From Acanthornis magna (lineage: Eukaryota; Chordata; Aves; Passeriformes; Acanthizidae): 64,000 bases of DNA. The stretch is from positions 372,001 to 436,000 of the forward strand of contig JAWUZG010000177.1 of NCBI GenBank assembly GCA_036785705.1. Direction: 5' to 3'. This document shows positions 33,347 to 44,735 of the stretch, one piece after another. A model generated the notes under the pieces. It searched no databases, was not told where the DNA came from, and saw nothing but the letters and a program-made list of their open reading frames with translations. A program made the position numbers and the translations under genes. Position 1 is the stretch's first letter. Every line of letters starts with the position of its first letter.

Positions 33347-34204
33347 GGGAGAAAAAAAATCTGTTTTACCAGGGGAATATTTCCTCAGCTGGTTTAAACC
33401 ATTGCAGCACCACATTTCCAAAGGCCGGGACGGATGACGGCAGCCCGAGGATTTCTCACAAAGCTCCCCAGATTCTCGATGAAATAAGCACAATTCATTG
33501 CGAGTCCTTAGCAAAACAAGCACACAGCTTGGTGCTAAAATTCCCCCACGATCACAGCTATTTTTATGCACAGCCAGCCAGGGCTGTATTTATTTTCCCA
33601 GCATCATCCCCTGCTTGTTTTACAGGAGCAGGGCTTGACACGCAGGGCGTCAGGCAAATAACTCGCCCAGCGCTTGAAAAAGCCAGGGAGAGAGGCAGGA
33701 ATCGCAGCCTGGCACCGTGAAAATAAACACATCTGTCCTCTGGCTGCCTGGAAAACTCTGGCAGGGGATTTAGGGCAAGGTGGAGAATTGGGATTAGGGG
33801 CGAAGGGGTGAGAACAGGAGCTGGGAGCAGCGTTCAATGAGTGTGTGTGAGTGGGAATTGGTTAGGGGCTGGTTTATGGCAACTGCACCACACATCCACA
33901 TCCATCGCTCTGTAAAACAGCTCAAGTTTCCTTTAGTCACTACCAAGGCAACGAATTCCTGCAGGGAAGCAGGGTGAGCTCCACGGAGAGGTTGTAAACA
34001 GCAACCAGAGCAGCCGCTGGGAGAGGCGCAGTGGCCAAGCCCAGAGCAGCTCAAAAGAGACCAAAAACAACTTTTTTGGGATCTAAAAACCTTTCCCTGC
34101 AGAAGCCTGGGAGGGATCCCATGAATACCCAGTGCAGGTGCCCCTGTGTGGGACAGGGGGTGTCAGATGTACTGCTCAGAGGCTGAGGGATGCTCCGGCA
34201 CGCT
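33347..34204. other. Unique non-coding stretch
   Basis: I recognise no gene, RNA or repeat family between the CR1 upstream and the LTR downstream. Confidence 0.5.
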
Positions 34205-34208
34205 CAGT

Positions 34209-34755
34209 TGTTGCCTTTGGGCTGGTAGAAATACATCACAGACACAGTTAAAAAGGGGTAAAAGGGTTTTACCTCGGGATTTTAATAGGATTTTAGGTGC
34301 ACAGCTCTTCGCAGGTGGAACACGCCAAGATGCACACACTGTCTAATGCATATACAATTGTATGCACTTTGCAAATTAGCATATCTGTCTAAAATCCTCC
34401 AATAAGAAACTTAATAAATGAAGTAATTGTCCCCCTATTCTAATCACCTTCCCCTAAATGAGGCCAGAGCCTGGTTTACAAAATATGTTCCAGAGAGGCT
34501 TCAACCTTGGTTGAAGTTTTGAGAGTTTTGAGATAGCACAGAGCTCTCTTGCCTCCTGTTGCGAATGTTTGTTCATTCAGCCTTGCAGAACCTCAAAACG
34601 AAGCTAAAATATTGGACTACAAAAACTACAAGCATGTAGGCTAAGGGTACAAAGGGTACAGAAAGTATATGTATAAAGAGTACAGAAAATATAAAGAGAG
34701 TACAAAAATGTATGGAAGGGTATATAAAAGAAAAGGCAAAAATCATCAGGCATCA
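34209..34755. mobile_element. LTR-like element, 547 bp, with 4-bp TSD
   Basis: Shares about 530 bp with 38705-39224. The ends are TGTTGCC...GGCATCA (inverted, 6 of 7), similar to the TGATGCC family, and 'cagt' flanks both sides (34205-34208, 34756-34759). AATAAA lies near 34411 and TATATAAA at about 34721, close to the right end. That position is unusual if the LTR reads forward, so orientation is left open. No viral genes next to it. Confidence 0.75.
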
Positions 34756-34759
34756 CAGT

Positions 34760-35512
34760 GAGCTCTGCTGATGGTGCTGGCAGTTTTCCTTCTCACATCT
34801 GACCCCAAACTCCTCTCCCCCAGCTCAGCTGCTCTGAAATCTGAGCGAGGAGGTGGTTCTGAAGGAGCTGAGAGCAGAGGGGGCTGTGCAAGGTGTCCCC
34901 TTAATGGTGTTGACCTGACTTACGGGCACTGCAGGTGTCATGGCCTGGGCTTGACCCTCAGCATCCCCCACCGAGGCAGGGACGGTCCCCACATGTCCTG
35001 GGGAGCCCTGAGCCAAGCCTGAGCACTGTGACACGCCAAGGAGAAGGGCAGAGTCCCTGTCACCTCTGCCAGCAGGGCTCCCAGACCTCAGGGGGACAAG
35101 GGCTGGAGCTCAGCTGGAGGAGCCTTGGCTCAGTTACAGCACCGCTGGTGACCCGGTGACCTTCGTGACACGGTGTGCTCAGCCCTGGGGCTGGGCAGGT
35201 TGGACACCTCTGGCTGATTGATCCCAGAGCCACAGCCCCCGAGGTCCCAGCCCCGGGAAGTTTGGGGAAGATGGATAACACAGCGTGGATATTAATGGGC
35301 CATGAGGGAAGGCAGCAGAAAATGGGAGGAAGGGCTGTCCCTGACACTTGTCTTCCAAATAGAATTGTCCCTTGTCTGGCTGATGGAAGGATTTGAGGCT
35401 GGAGCTTGCTGTGCTGGAAGCACAGATCTCTGGGGCTGCAGGGAAGAGCGAGGATATGGCTGCACTGCTGACCCACCCACGGAGAGGTTCAAACCCCAAA
35501 TCTCCTGCCAGA
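34760..35512. other. Unique GC-rich non-coding stretch
   Basis: No gene or repeat family recognised. The 138-codon minus and 65-83-codon plus frames lack domains. Confidence 0.45.
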
Positions 35513-35517
35513 CATTC

Positions 35518-36180
35518 TGTCCTGGGGTGGCATAATGGTATTTTGTATTCCCTATCATTTGTATGCTTGACTAGGAATATGGTCCTGTAGATTTAACTGT
35601 GTCCTGCAGCCGAGAGAAGCTCTGCCAGCGCAGGATGTTTTGAAAATCTCCCCCCCGGCTGTTCTATGGGGGAGTGAGAAGGAAGGGACACTGGTTTTTT
35701 GGGGTTTATTTTTTAAGTCAGTTGCTGCTGCTGGTTGCTGGTGCTACTGGTGTGGCTGCTGCTTGGGTTTTCTTTTTGGTTTTTTCTTCCCCTGGGATTG
35801 TTTTTTGTCATCATTTTTGGACCTTTTTTCTTCTACTTACTTTCTCATCCGGGAACCTGAGGAGCCCCGGAGGACAGTGGACGAGAATCGTCCAGGGAGC
35901 CACCGGAGGAACTCCACCCGGCCCCTCCAGGGACCCTGGAAAGGGAAGCTACGCCTGAGGAAAAGGACACTAAAGTTCATCAGCTGTTTGTTCAGGTTTA
36001 ATGACCCTTTTTTCCCTTTCCCCTTCCACTGTGTTGACTGTTAATTAAGCAGTTCTTTTCCCATTTTCAGCCGAGATATTCTGTTGCTGTGGGGGGAAGG
36101 GGTGCCAAAAACCTTTGCTGTAGGGGAGGCACCTGTTCAGAGTGCTTTCCACCTAGGATATTTGTCTCTAATCCGAGACT
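35518..36180 (+). mobile_element. ERVL-like solo LTR, 663 bp, 5-bp TSD
   Basis: Starts TGTCCTGGGGTGGC and ends ...CCGAGACT, where the expected terminal CA has become CT. 'cattc' flanks it on both sides (35513-35517 and 36181-36185). 5-bp duplications are typical of ERVL. The internal text (T/G-rich block 35690-35840, then 'gagccccggaggacagtgg') fits songbird ERVL LTRs as I know them. The 134-codon frame inside is not a gene. Confidence 0.82.
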
Positions 36181-36185
36181 CATTC

Positions 36186-36483
36186 CCAATTAACAACAGC
36201 AACAGAGGAGAACATCTCCATCCCCATCCTCATTGCCTGTCCTCAGCCAAGCCAAAGAACAGAGGATTTCCCCACACAGCACCTTCCTCCTCAATAGCTG
36301 GGCAAGTTTGGGGTCACCATTGGCACAGCCCCTGTTTGTCCCCCCTGTGCTGCAATCCATGGGTGCCAAGGGTGAGTTCCTATTCCACAAAAATCCAATT
36401 TGATCACCTGGTGCTTCCTCAAGGCAAATAATAAAGACAGGTAATGCAACACAAATTAAAATATAGATGATAGATCAGTCAGC
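36186..36483. other. Unique non-coding stretch
   Basis: I recognise no gene, RNA or repeat family between the LTR and the CR1 that follows. Confidence 0.5.
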
Positions 36484-36775
36484 CTGAGCCTTGGAACCTT
36501 CTCCTGTGAGGATTGAGGTTGTTCAGCCTTGAGAAGGCTCCAGGGAGAGTTTATTGTGACCTTTCAGTACCTAAAGGGCTCCAGGAGAGCTGGAGAGGGA
36601 CTGGGGACAAGGGCTGGAAGGACAGGAGCCAGGGAATGGCTTGGCAGTGCCAGAGGGCAGGGCCAGATGGGATCTTGGGAATTGGGAATTGCTGCCAGGG
36701 AGGGTGGGGAGGGGCTGGGCTGGAATTGCCAGAGCAGCTGTGGATCCCTGGCAGTGTCCAAGCCCTTTAAGGATC
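36484..36775 (+). mobile_element. CR1 LINE 3' part, older or variant subfamily
   Basis: 'gttgttcagccttgagaagg', 'ctccagggagagtttattgt', 'ctttcagtacctaaagggct' are CR1 in forward orientation. The middle shares a 44-bp block with the minus-strand CR1 at 8665-8960. Confidence 0.9.
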
Positions 36776-37859
36776 ACAGTGTGAAGTCTCCAACCAGGAG
36801 GAGACAATTTATTGTGGGAATTTATTGCTCTGCTGGGCAGGACAATAAAATGCATCCCAACTTCTGACTCTGACCTTTTCTTGACTAAAGTCCCCCAATT
36901 ATCAAAAGCAACCAGAGATTTTGGGGAGCTTTTTTCCACATGGCCAGTTTGGTGTACCTCAAAGAAGATGGAGCTCCAGGAAGCCCAAGCCTGACCCTGT
37001 GAATGGCAAATCCCTCTGAAGTGTTTCCCACAGAAAAGGCCACCCAAAGATTATTCCTCCAAATTCCCTCAGAAACTGATTCCCAGTCTCTGCACTCCAG
37101 TCTGCGCTTGATTTTTCCATATATCCCATCGTCTGGAAGGCCTGACTCTTTTCCAGGTTTGCCCACTGTGCTTGAGCTGAGGGTTCTGAGGCAGACTGAG
37201 GACAAATGGGGGTTTGGAGTGCTCCTCCCACCCCATTTTCTGCTGGCACCGCGATTTGTCTTTCCCCAGACACACAATGTTATGTGATTTTGATTTTCAG
37301 ATGAACAATGATAATCAAGAAGACAAAGAAGAAAGAGATTCGTTTAATTTTTCACTGTTAATGTGATACATTTTATGTTCCTGCCTCCCTCCCCCTGTTT
37401 ACTCCGAGCTTTCACTGATTCCAGGATCTATTACCGGGTATTCCTTGGAAACAACTCATCTCTGTTTATTGTCTCTGCAGGAGGTACTATTGCTTCTCAC
37501 AGCTTAAATTTATAATATTTTTTTTCTGTTTGTTTGTCTTTTTCCATCTCCAACCTTCCTTCTTGCCTCCATTTCCAGTGCTCATGGATATTCAAAATAA
37601 TTTGGAGATAAACCTCGGTGTGGAAGGATATTAAAGGTGTCTGAGAAAAGGGGTCATGGTCAGAGGGCTCCTCTGGGTGCCCTGTTTTGGTACCTCAGGG
37701 ATGGACTGAGGGCTGCTCAGGGATTCCCCTCCGCTGTAACCCATGGGGTGAAGGGGGAAAAAGATGAACCCCAAATTTAACCATTTACAGGCTGAATCGC
37801 CTGAATATGAGACATGATTTGTCTCCCAGGACAGTGGGGATTGATTTTGATATGGTGTT
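36776..37859. other. Unique non-coding stretch, 37270-37560 AT-rich
   Basis: No gene or repeat recognised. The 37270-37560 part is AT/T-rich and has no open frame, and may be regulatory or simply old sequence. Confidence 0.45.
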
Positions 37860-38125
37860 CTAGCAGAGAGGAAATGGCCTCACCGTGACTTCATCCATTA
37901 CCTTGGACATCAGCAGGAATTTCTCCACGGAATGGGGGTCAGGCCTTGGAAGGGCTGCCCAGGGAGGTTTGGAGTGCCCATTCCTGGAGGTGTCCAAGGA
38001 ATTTCTGGAGGTGGCACTCAGAGCTCTGGGCTGGGGACAAGGTGGGGATGGGCACAGCTTGGACTCGGTGACCTTGGAGGGCTTTTCCAACCTCAGGGAT
38101 CCTGGGATTCTGTGACCTTCATTCC
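37860..38125 (+). mobile_element. CR1 LINE 3' end
   Basis: 'gaaatggcctcaccgtgact', 'ggaagggctgcccagggagg', 'ttggactcggtgaccttgga', 'ttttccaacctcagggatcc', ending 'gggattctgtgacc'. A clear forward CR1 3' end. Confidence 0.93.
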
Positions 38126-38704
38126 CATGGGCACCAATGTGCCTCTGTTGTTTTTCCAGAGGGAGGGACGCAGTGCCAGGAGATCAGGCTGGGAGATCAA
38201 ATGGCTCCATGGATTATTCAGAAATGACAGATAAGCTGTAGCTTTCACCTTGATCACTGATTGCATAGGAGCATTTTAAAAAGAGAAGAATTCCTTTTAA
38301 ATTTTTTTAGGAAGCACTCCTCGTCTGGCGGTGCAGATTTCCTGGGGTCAGTTCTAGGGTCTGGATTCTTGGCCGGGATCATTAGGATGGACACCAGCCT
38401 TGTCTCCTCCTCCTCCTCCAGCATTCAGCTGTTCCAGAAGCACTCATCCTGATCCCAGCAGGGATGATGCGAGGGTTGATACTCAGGAAAAGGCTGGTGT
38501 GGAGCAGCCTCAGTTTCTGGTGTTTGCCACCCCTCGGTGCCCCCATTTGGGTCAGCTCTGCTCTCCCTAAAGAGTCTTCGTGCAACGGTGTCTGGAGAGG
38601 GCACAGCTGGCCCAGCTCCTTGCAGGGTGACAAGGACAGAGAGCAGAGGTGTCCCCAGGCCCAGAGAGCTGAGGGACAGAAATGGGAAAGCTCGGCAGAG
38701 AAAC
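38126..38704. other. Unique non-coding stretch
   Basis: A short (CTC)n run lies at about 38405-38418. Otherwise I recognise no gene, RNA or repeat family. Confidence 0.5.
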
Positions 38705-39224
38705 TGCTGCCTTTGGGCTGGTAGAAATATGTCATAGACACAGTTTAAAAGGGGTAAAAGGGTTTTCCCTTGGGATTTTGATAGGATCTGAGGTGCAGAG
38801 CAGGTGGAACACACCAAGATGCACACACTGTCTAATGCATATACAATTGTATGGACCTTGCAAATTAGCATATCTGTCTAAAATTCTCCAATAAGAAACT
38901 TAATAAATGAAGTAATTGTCCTCCTATTCTAATCACTCCCCTCTAAATGAGACCAGAGCCTGATTTACAAAATATGCTCCAGAGAGGTTTCAACCAAGGT
39001 TGAAGCCTCGAGTTTTGGTATAGCACAGAGCTGTCTTGCCTCCTGCTGCAAATGTTTGTTCGTTCAGCCTTGCAGGACCCCAAAACTAAGCTAAAATATC
39101 AAACTACAAAAGTGACAAGCATGTAGGCTAAGGGTACAAAGAATGTATAAAGGGTACAGAAAATAGGAAAAAGGTATAAAAATGTACGGAAGGGGATATA
39201 AAAGGCAAAAATCATCAGGCACCA
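38705..39224. mobile_element. LTR-like element, second copy of the 34209 family
   Basis: Aligns along its length with 34209-34755 in the same orientation (for example 'caaattagcatatctgtcta' in both), with about 8-10 per cent differences and a few short deletions. The ends are TGCTGCC...GGCACCA. The flanks (aaac / ccag) do not match each other or the outer flank of the other copy, so the pair is not a simple provirus. Confidence 0.72.
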
Positions 39225-40228
39225 CCAGAGCCTGTGGACAATGGGCTGTCCTTGCCTGTCTGACCCTTCCCCGTGCGGAGCCAACGCTGCAGTTCCATTT
39301 CCAGGCAGCAAGCTGGAATCGTTTCCCTCCCTGCCTGCAGATGCCAGAGGTGCCTGAGCCGAGACAGAAGCTCTCGGGGTGGCTCATCACGGAATGCACC
39401 ACCACCAAACCCTGCCAGGGCTGGAGCTGAGCTCCCCCAAGCTCTGGCTGACTGGAAGCCATGCTGTGCTCCATGGCCCAGCAGAGCAGCCTGTCAGGAG
39501 TGGGACAGGCATAGCCTTTCCTGTCATTCTGGGGGATTTCTCTCTCTCTCTCTCTGCCTGTCTCGGTGCCTTTGGTGCAATGCAGTATTTTCTGCTCTGG
39601 CTGCTCTGCTCACTGGAGCCCTGCGATGCTGGAGGGAATGAGGGGCTGCTCTGCAGAGCTGCTGGATGCAGGCACCATTCCCATCTCCAGCGGGTCCCTG
39701 CTCAGCCCAGCCATGGAGCAGAAGGGTTTTACACCCTGGCTCTGCTGCTCGCAGCAAAGAGAGGGCTGGGAAAGGAGAACCAGCAAAGATGTGCAGTGGG
39801 GCAGTGCAGCTTCTGAGGGTTTTGTGTCCGGAGCTGCTCGGCAAACATCTCAAGATGTTTCTTCTTCCATCAGCTGATGTGGAGAGGGATTAGGGAAGGC
39901 ATCAGCAATGCATCACTTGTCACATCAAGGATGGAATAAAAATCCTGGGTGAATCCAGAGTTTTTCTGGCAAGCACTAGTGAAAGGCCCATGTGCACCAC
40001 CTTTGTGGTGTCCATGTCCATGTCCATGTCCACACCGCAGAGCACCTGACCCATGGCTTGTCCATCACACTAAAACAGAACAGTTATAGCTTTCGTAGAT
40101 TTTTTTAATCTCCAAAATGCCTGAAATGTAAAAGCTATCTCCAGAAAAAAAAACAAAAAAAACAACCATGTTCAGGCTTTGTCTCAAAGGCACAAAAGGA
40201 TTTGAACACAACTGTGGAACTCAGTGAG
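39225..40228. other. Unique non-coding stretch
   Basis: (CT)n at about 39538-39556 and three 'gtccat' units near 40008-40030. Frames of 103-145 codons overlap on both strands with no domain. No gene called. Confidence 0.45.
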
Positions 40229-40308
40229 GGGAAGGAAGGAAGGAAGGAAGGAAGGAAGGAAGGAAGGAAGGAAGGAAGGAAGGAAGGAAGGAAGGAAGGA
40301 AGGAAGGC
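40229..40308. repeat. (GGAA)n microsatellite, about 20 units
   Basis: Perfect GGAA/GAAG repeat. GGAA is also the ETS-factor core, so long GGAA arrays can bind ETS proteins, but that is only a possibility here. Confidence 0.98.
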
Positions 40309-41608
40309 TGGCTGCAGATGGCCCAGAGTTCCCGTGTCCCTCCTCACTCCTGTCCCCTCTAATGAGAACCAGGCAGAATTCCTCATTCCCCAGCAGCCTT
40401 GGAGCCTGTTTGAAGCAATTTGGAGGCAATTGAATGCAAAGGAATAAACGAGTGGATATTGCAGTTTATGGATGGCTGAGTCAAACCCACAGGCAGTGAT
40501 TAGAGGCCCACAGTCCCTTTCATGCCCACAGTAAGAAAATGACTTAAATTTGTTCCATTTTAGCTCCAAACAGGAGGTGAAGCTGTAGTGGGCTGGAATG
40601 TCAGCTATGCCACCTTTTAATATTCATCTGGAGGGAAAACAAAACAGAACAGATTTTTTATTTTAATTTAAATAAAGTGTCAGTCGATCCAAAGCAAATT
40701 TCTCTGGCTTTCATCCTCTCCTATTAGCTGAGATGCAAAGAAATGACGGTGGGGAAAACAGAGAATAAATAATTACAACTTCTCTACTCTTTCTCCCACC
40801 TTCATTTGCCCTACAAATAATCTCCAGGGCAGATTTTTACCCACCTGGCCCTTTCTTATCAGCATCTGTGGTGGTTCCTCACCTGTTTGCTGTTTGCAGT
40901 CTTGGTATTCTTCATTCACCTTCTCTCATCAATGCCATTCTCATGATCTCGTGTTGTTTATTTACTAACATGGAAAAGAGACAATAAGATTTTAAATGTA
41001 TTTGTCAGCTTACAGCTCTTGCAGTCTTGTTTTTAGGTCCCCTGGGATTTGGCCACCACGGCACCTGAGTCTGAATCTGGACATCAAACCTCCTCCTCTG
41101 CAAACGGATGGAAATTTGACATTTTTCAAGGCTTTCGGAGAAATTACAAACAACAGCAAAAGGAAAAAAAGGATTTAAAAAAGTCTGAAAAGCCATAGAC
41201 ACTTAAAGCACCAACTGCTGAAGACATGTCAAGTTTTCAATGGATAAAAATAAGAGCAAAATAAAGCGAACAGCTGAATTTTCCTGCTGCTGATGGTGAC
41301 TCTCACTCAGGTCCTAAGTGCTGCAGTGTTTGCGCTGTTGTTTTGCCTACTCGCCTGGGATGGGCTTTTCACAGCTCGAGTTTGGCAAAGACAGAAATGT
41401 GGTGGTGAAAGAGGATCCAGAAGGGCCCTGCACAGCCTCAGAGCCATGGAGGTTCCGGAGATCACGGTCAGGGGCAGGAGGAGAACCCAGCTCCAGAGGC
41501 AGCTGCACAACACTTTGGTGTCTCTGTCACTCTGTCATGTGCCAAGGGTTTGTTTAAAACATGGACACTTGGAAACAGCACTTGATCAGTTTTTAAGGAA
41601 ACTCCAGC
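40309..41608. other. Unique non-coding stretch, 40600-41000 AT-rich
   Basis: The 40600-41000 part is AT-rich with very few open frames ('ttttaatattcatc', 'attttaatttaaataaag') and resembles a regulatory block. The rest is featureless. Confidence 0.4.
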
Positions 41609-42113
41609 TTTCTTTTTTTTTTTTTTTTATTATTTCTGATTAAAAATGTGCCCATTCAGAGAACCCTTTTCTTTTTTCTTCTTTATTCTTCTTTATTTTC
41701 CTTTCTACTTTTTTATTTTCCTTTTTTCCTTTCATTTTTTCTTTTATTCCTTTGTCTTTTTCATCTTTTTTCTCCTTTTCTTTTTCATCCCTTTCCCTTT
41801 TTCTTTTTCATCTTTTTTTCTTTTTCTTTTTTCTTTTTTCTTGTTTCTCTTTCTTCATTTTTATTGTTTTCCCTTTTTTCTTTGTTCTCTTTCTTCTTTT
41901 TTATTGTTTTTTCTTTTCTCCTCTCTTTTTCCTTTTTTCTTTTTTTCCTTTTTTTTTTCACTTCTATTTTATCCTTTTTTGGAGGTTGGGTTTCTTGGGT
42001 TTTTTTCTTTTTTCCCCCCTTTCTTCTCCTTTCTTTTTTTCTTTATTTTTTCATTTATCTTCTTTTGTTTCCTTTCTCCTTTTTCCTTTTTTTGTTCGTT
42101 TCTTCGTTTGTTT
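41609..42113. repeat. Homopyrimidine (TTTTC-type) tract, about 500 bp
   Basis: Nearly pure T/C on the plus strand, with irregular TTTTC/TTTTCC units and a short break at about 41978-42000. The phenylalanine-rich frames of 150-181 codons are artefacts. Long homopurine-homopyrimidine tracts can form triplex DNA. Confidence 0.95.
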
Positions 42114-42412
42114 CCCAAAAGCAGTAACAGCACCAGAAATCAAGAAAACAAATCCCAGAACTTCCTGTGGGAAAAACCCCCAGACTCCTGACCAAGCACC
42201 TGAGTGAGGAGATCAGATTTCACAAAGAACCTGCAGGACCCCCATTTTCATCAGGAATTTTGCATCCATTCCTGGCTTTTTACAGGGCCTCAGTCAGAAC
42301 TGAGAGCTTGGTCCTCTCCGTGGGGTGAGAGATGCTGTGCTTTGTTTTGGTGGCCAAGAAGGAATTCCATCAACAGGAACAACTGAAGAGCTTTACAAGG
42401 TAACCCCAATCA
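42114..42412. other. Unique non-coding stretch
   Basis: I recognise no gene, RNA or repeat family in these 300 bases. Confidence 0.5.
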
Positions 42413-42537
42413 TGGAACCATGGAATCCTAGCTTGGAAAAGCCTTCGAGATCATCAGGTCCAACCATTCCCAGCACTGCCAAGGCCACCACTGCCCCATG
42501 TCCCCAAGTGCCACATCCACCGGGCATTGAGATCCCT
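42413..42537 (-). mobile_element. CR1 LINE, right part of a copy split by an LTR
   Basis: 'aaccatggaatcctagcttg' and 'gatcatcaggtccaaccatt' are CR1 3' end in reverse. It runs to 'gagatccct', where the LTR is inserted, and continues after it at 43227. Confidence 0.9.
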
Positions 42538-43226
42538 TGTCTTAGGTTCCATGGAAGGTGCAACCAAAAGTCTGTGTTCTATTCCCATCTCCAGAAGCTG
42601 TTAAAACAGGTGGGGCAGTGTTCTTTATGTCAGCATGAGCCAGCCCTGCTAACACCATCGGGGCTATCTCTGCTCATGGCCATCAATGTCCCCAGGAGTG
42701 ACCCAGCCCTGCTAACACCATCGGGGCTATCTCTGCTCATGGCCATCGAGGGTTCTGGGAGTGACTCACAGATTCCATCAGCCATTGGGAGATGCCCTGC
42801 CCAGAGGGGAGGAGCTGAACATTCCTACCTGCACATAAACTGAGACCCTGGAACACCGGGGTACCTTTCCCACTGATTCCCAGAGGAGAAGAGCTCCAGA
42901 GCCACCACTGGACCTCCAGAGACCGACGAGACCTTTCCACAAGATCACCACTCCAACAAGAGCACATCCATCACTCCAACGGGACTGCAGCCACCATTGA
43001 ACTGCGCTGCAGCACCACCCTAACAGGGTGCAGGTTGGATTTGTCTATCTTTGTCTATTTAAACCATTGTTTCTGTATTATTGCCTTGCTCTAAGTATTA
43101 GTAAAGAATTGTTATTCCTTTTCCCATATCTTTCCCTTGATTCCAAAGTTATAATAATTCAGAGGGAAGGGGTCACATTATCCATTCTAAGGGAGGCTCC
43201 CACCTTCCTTAGCAGACACCTAGACA
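42538..43226 (+). mobile_element. ERVL-like solo LTR, 689 bp, 5-bp TSD, nested in CR1
   Basis: TG...CA ends with 'tccct' on both sides (42533-42537 and 43227-43231). Starts 'tgtcttaggttccatggaag'. The 3' part has 'agtaaagaattgttattcc' and 'ttccttagcagacacc', as in songbird ERVL LTRs. Inside, 44 bp are duplicated at a 63-bp offset (42641-42684, 42704-42747). No internal viral genes remain. Confidence 0.92.
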
Positions 43227-43275
43227 TCCCTCCAGGGGACTCCACCCTGCCCTGGGCAGCTGTGCCAATCCTACA
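43227..43275 (-). mobile_element. CR1 LINE, continuation after the nested LTR
   Basis: 'tccctccaggggactccacc' and 'ctgggcagctgtgccaatcc' continue the reverse CR1 exactly where the upstream half stops, counting the duplicated 5 bp once. Confidence 0.88.
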
Positions 43276-44211
43276 GCTGGGGCCAGAGAAGGCAAACATT
43301 GTCCCTGTCCCTGTCCCCGCACTGCAGTGAACACCAGTCCTGCCAACTGCACAGTGCTGGGAGCCACTTTCCCACCTCCTCCTTACTCACAAACCATTTG
43401 GAGCTCAGCCACAGCCCTGGAAGAGAGCCCAGATATTTATGTTCGTGGACCTTGGCTCATGGCAGCCAGTGTTTGGTTTTGCAAACAACTGCTGATTAAA
43501 CAGAAATCCCCTGCTGGGCAAACAGAAAGAATCTTTTCTTCCCCATTTTTGCCCATCCGTTTCTGTGCCGGTGCTGGACCAGGAGTGTTTTGCCAGACAA
43601 ACTCTCCTTGGCAAAGGCCAAGCTTTGGCTCACACCTGTGCTGATATTCCCAGGGATTCAGAGCCTGAAGAAACTGGGAGAGAGTTTTGGATGAGGGGAA
43701 AGTTAAACTAACGCAGGTAAAATTCCAAATTGTCTTTAGTGCTCTCCATCAGCCCTGCAGGGTTTGATTTTGTTTTCACTGGTGGCAGCCAGTCCTCCAA
43801 CAGCATCTCACACAGCCCTTCAAAATGCCCTCAGTTCACCAAAAAGGGGATGTGGCAACTCTGCAGCTGCCATTCTGACCCCAAAACAGCTCCAATTTGG
43901 TCTCCAAGTGATCACAACCTTTCTGTCCACCCCAACAATGCATGGTTATGCCCAGCTGGAGCCTGTGCCTTCCCCCAGGTTTGTGTTTGCATTGCACTGA
44001 CCCTGCTGCTTTCAGCTCTGTGAAACTCTGCAGTTTGTGGTGCTGTACATCCCAAAATATTCATAAAGGGAATAAAGCAGACGATGCTTGGGAGCAGAAA
44101 TAATAGAAATAATGTGGTGTTTTGAAGCCAGGGGATGGCTGGAGGCTGGCAGCTCTTGGCCAGGAGCTCATCCACACGGTACCGTTAAAATGGTTTTCCA
44201 CAGTTCACAGG
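43276..44211. other. Unique non-coding stretch
   Basis: I recognise no gene, RNA or repeat family in this stretch. Confidence 0.5.
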
Positions 44212-44345
44212 TCATGGAACACCCTGAATTGGAAGGGATCCACAGGGATCATCCAGACCAACTCCTGGCCCTGCAGAGACCCCCCAACAATCCCACCCTG
44301 TCCCTGAGAGGGTGGGATTGAGCTCTGGGGGCCTTGGGGCCGTGC
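44212..44345 (-). mobile_element. CR1 LINE 3'-end fragment
   Basis: 'aattggaagggatccacagg', 'gatcatccagaccaactcct', 'ggccctgcagagacccccca': CR1 3' end in reverse. Confidence 0.85.
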
Positions 44346-44602
44346 CCATTCCCTGGGGAGCCTGGGCAGTACCTCACCACCCTCTGGGAGGATTCCTTTT
44401 CCAGCCATACATTTAGGAATCATTGAAGTTTTTCCATCACAAATTACTTCTCAAAGCAATTTTTTTTTTTTCCCAGCAGCATCTTTAACATCAAACCCAC
44501 CATCTCAGTGGCTCAAAACTTAAATGTTTGGGTGGGAGTATTTCTCACTTGCCTTTAGCTTCATTCTCCCACAGTGTGAGATTCCCTGCCTGGAATAAAT
44601 CA

Positions 44603-44735
44603 TGGAATCACAGAATGGTTTGGGTTGGAAATGGCCATAAAGTTCATGTAGTTCCAACTCCCCTGCTGTGAGCAGGGACACCAAATCTCTAGAAACGTTC
44701 CACCAGCCTTTTTCCTCTAAGATCCTAGATGGAGA
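44603..44735 (-). mobile_element. CR1 LINE 3'-end fragment
   Basis: 'ggaatcacagaatggtttgg' then 'gttggaaatggccataaagt' and 'gtgagcagggacacc': CR1 3' end in reverse, with the octamer-tail remnant present. Confidence 0.92.

Noticed and set aside
35640..36044. 134-codon frame with an apparent signal-like hydrophobic stretch
   Set aside because: Lies wholly inside the ERVL-like LTR.
34209..39224. A full provirus bounded by the two LTR-like elements
   Set aside because: No retroviral genes inside, unrelated CR1 and ERVL-like insertions instead, and outer flanks do not match.
41646..42207. Phenylalanine-rich frames of 150-181 codons resembling membrane proteins
   Set aside because: They are the translation of a homopyrimidine tract.
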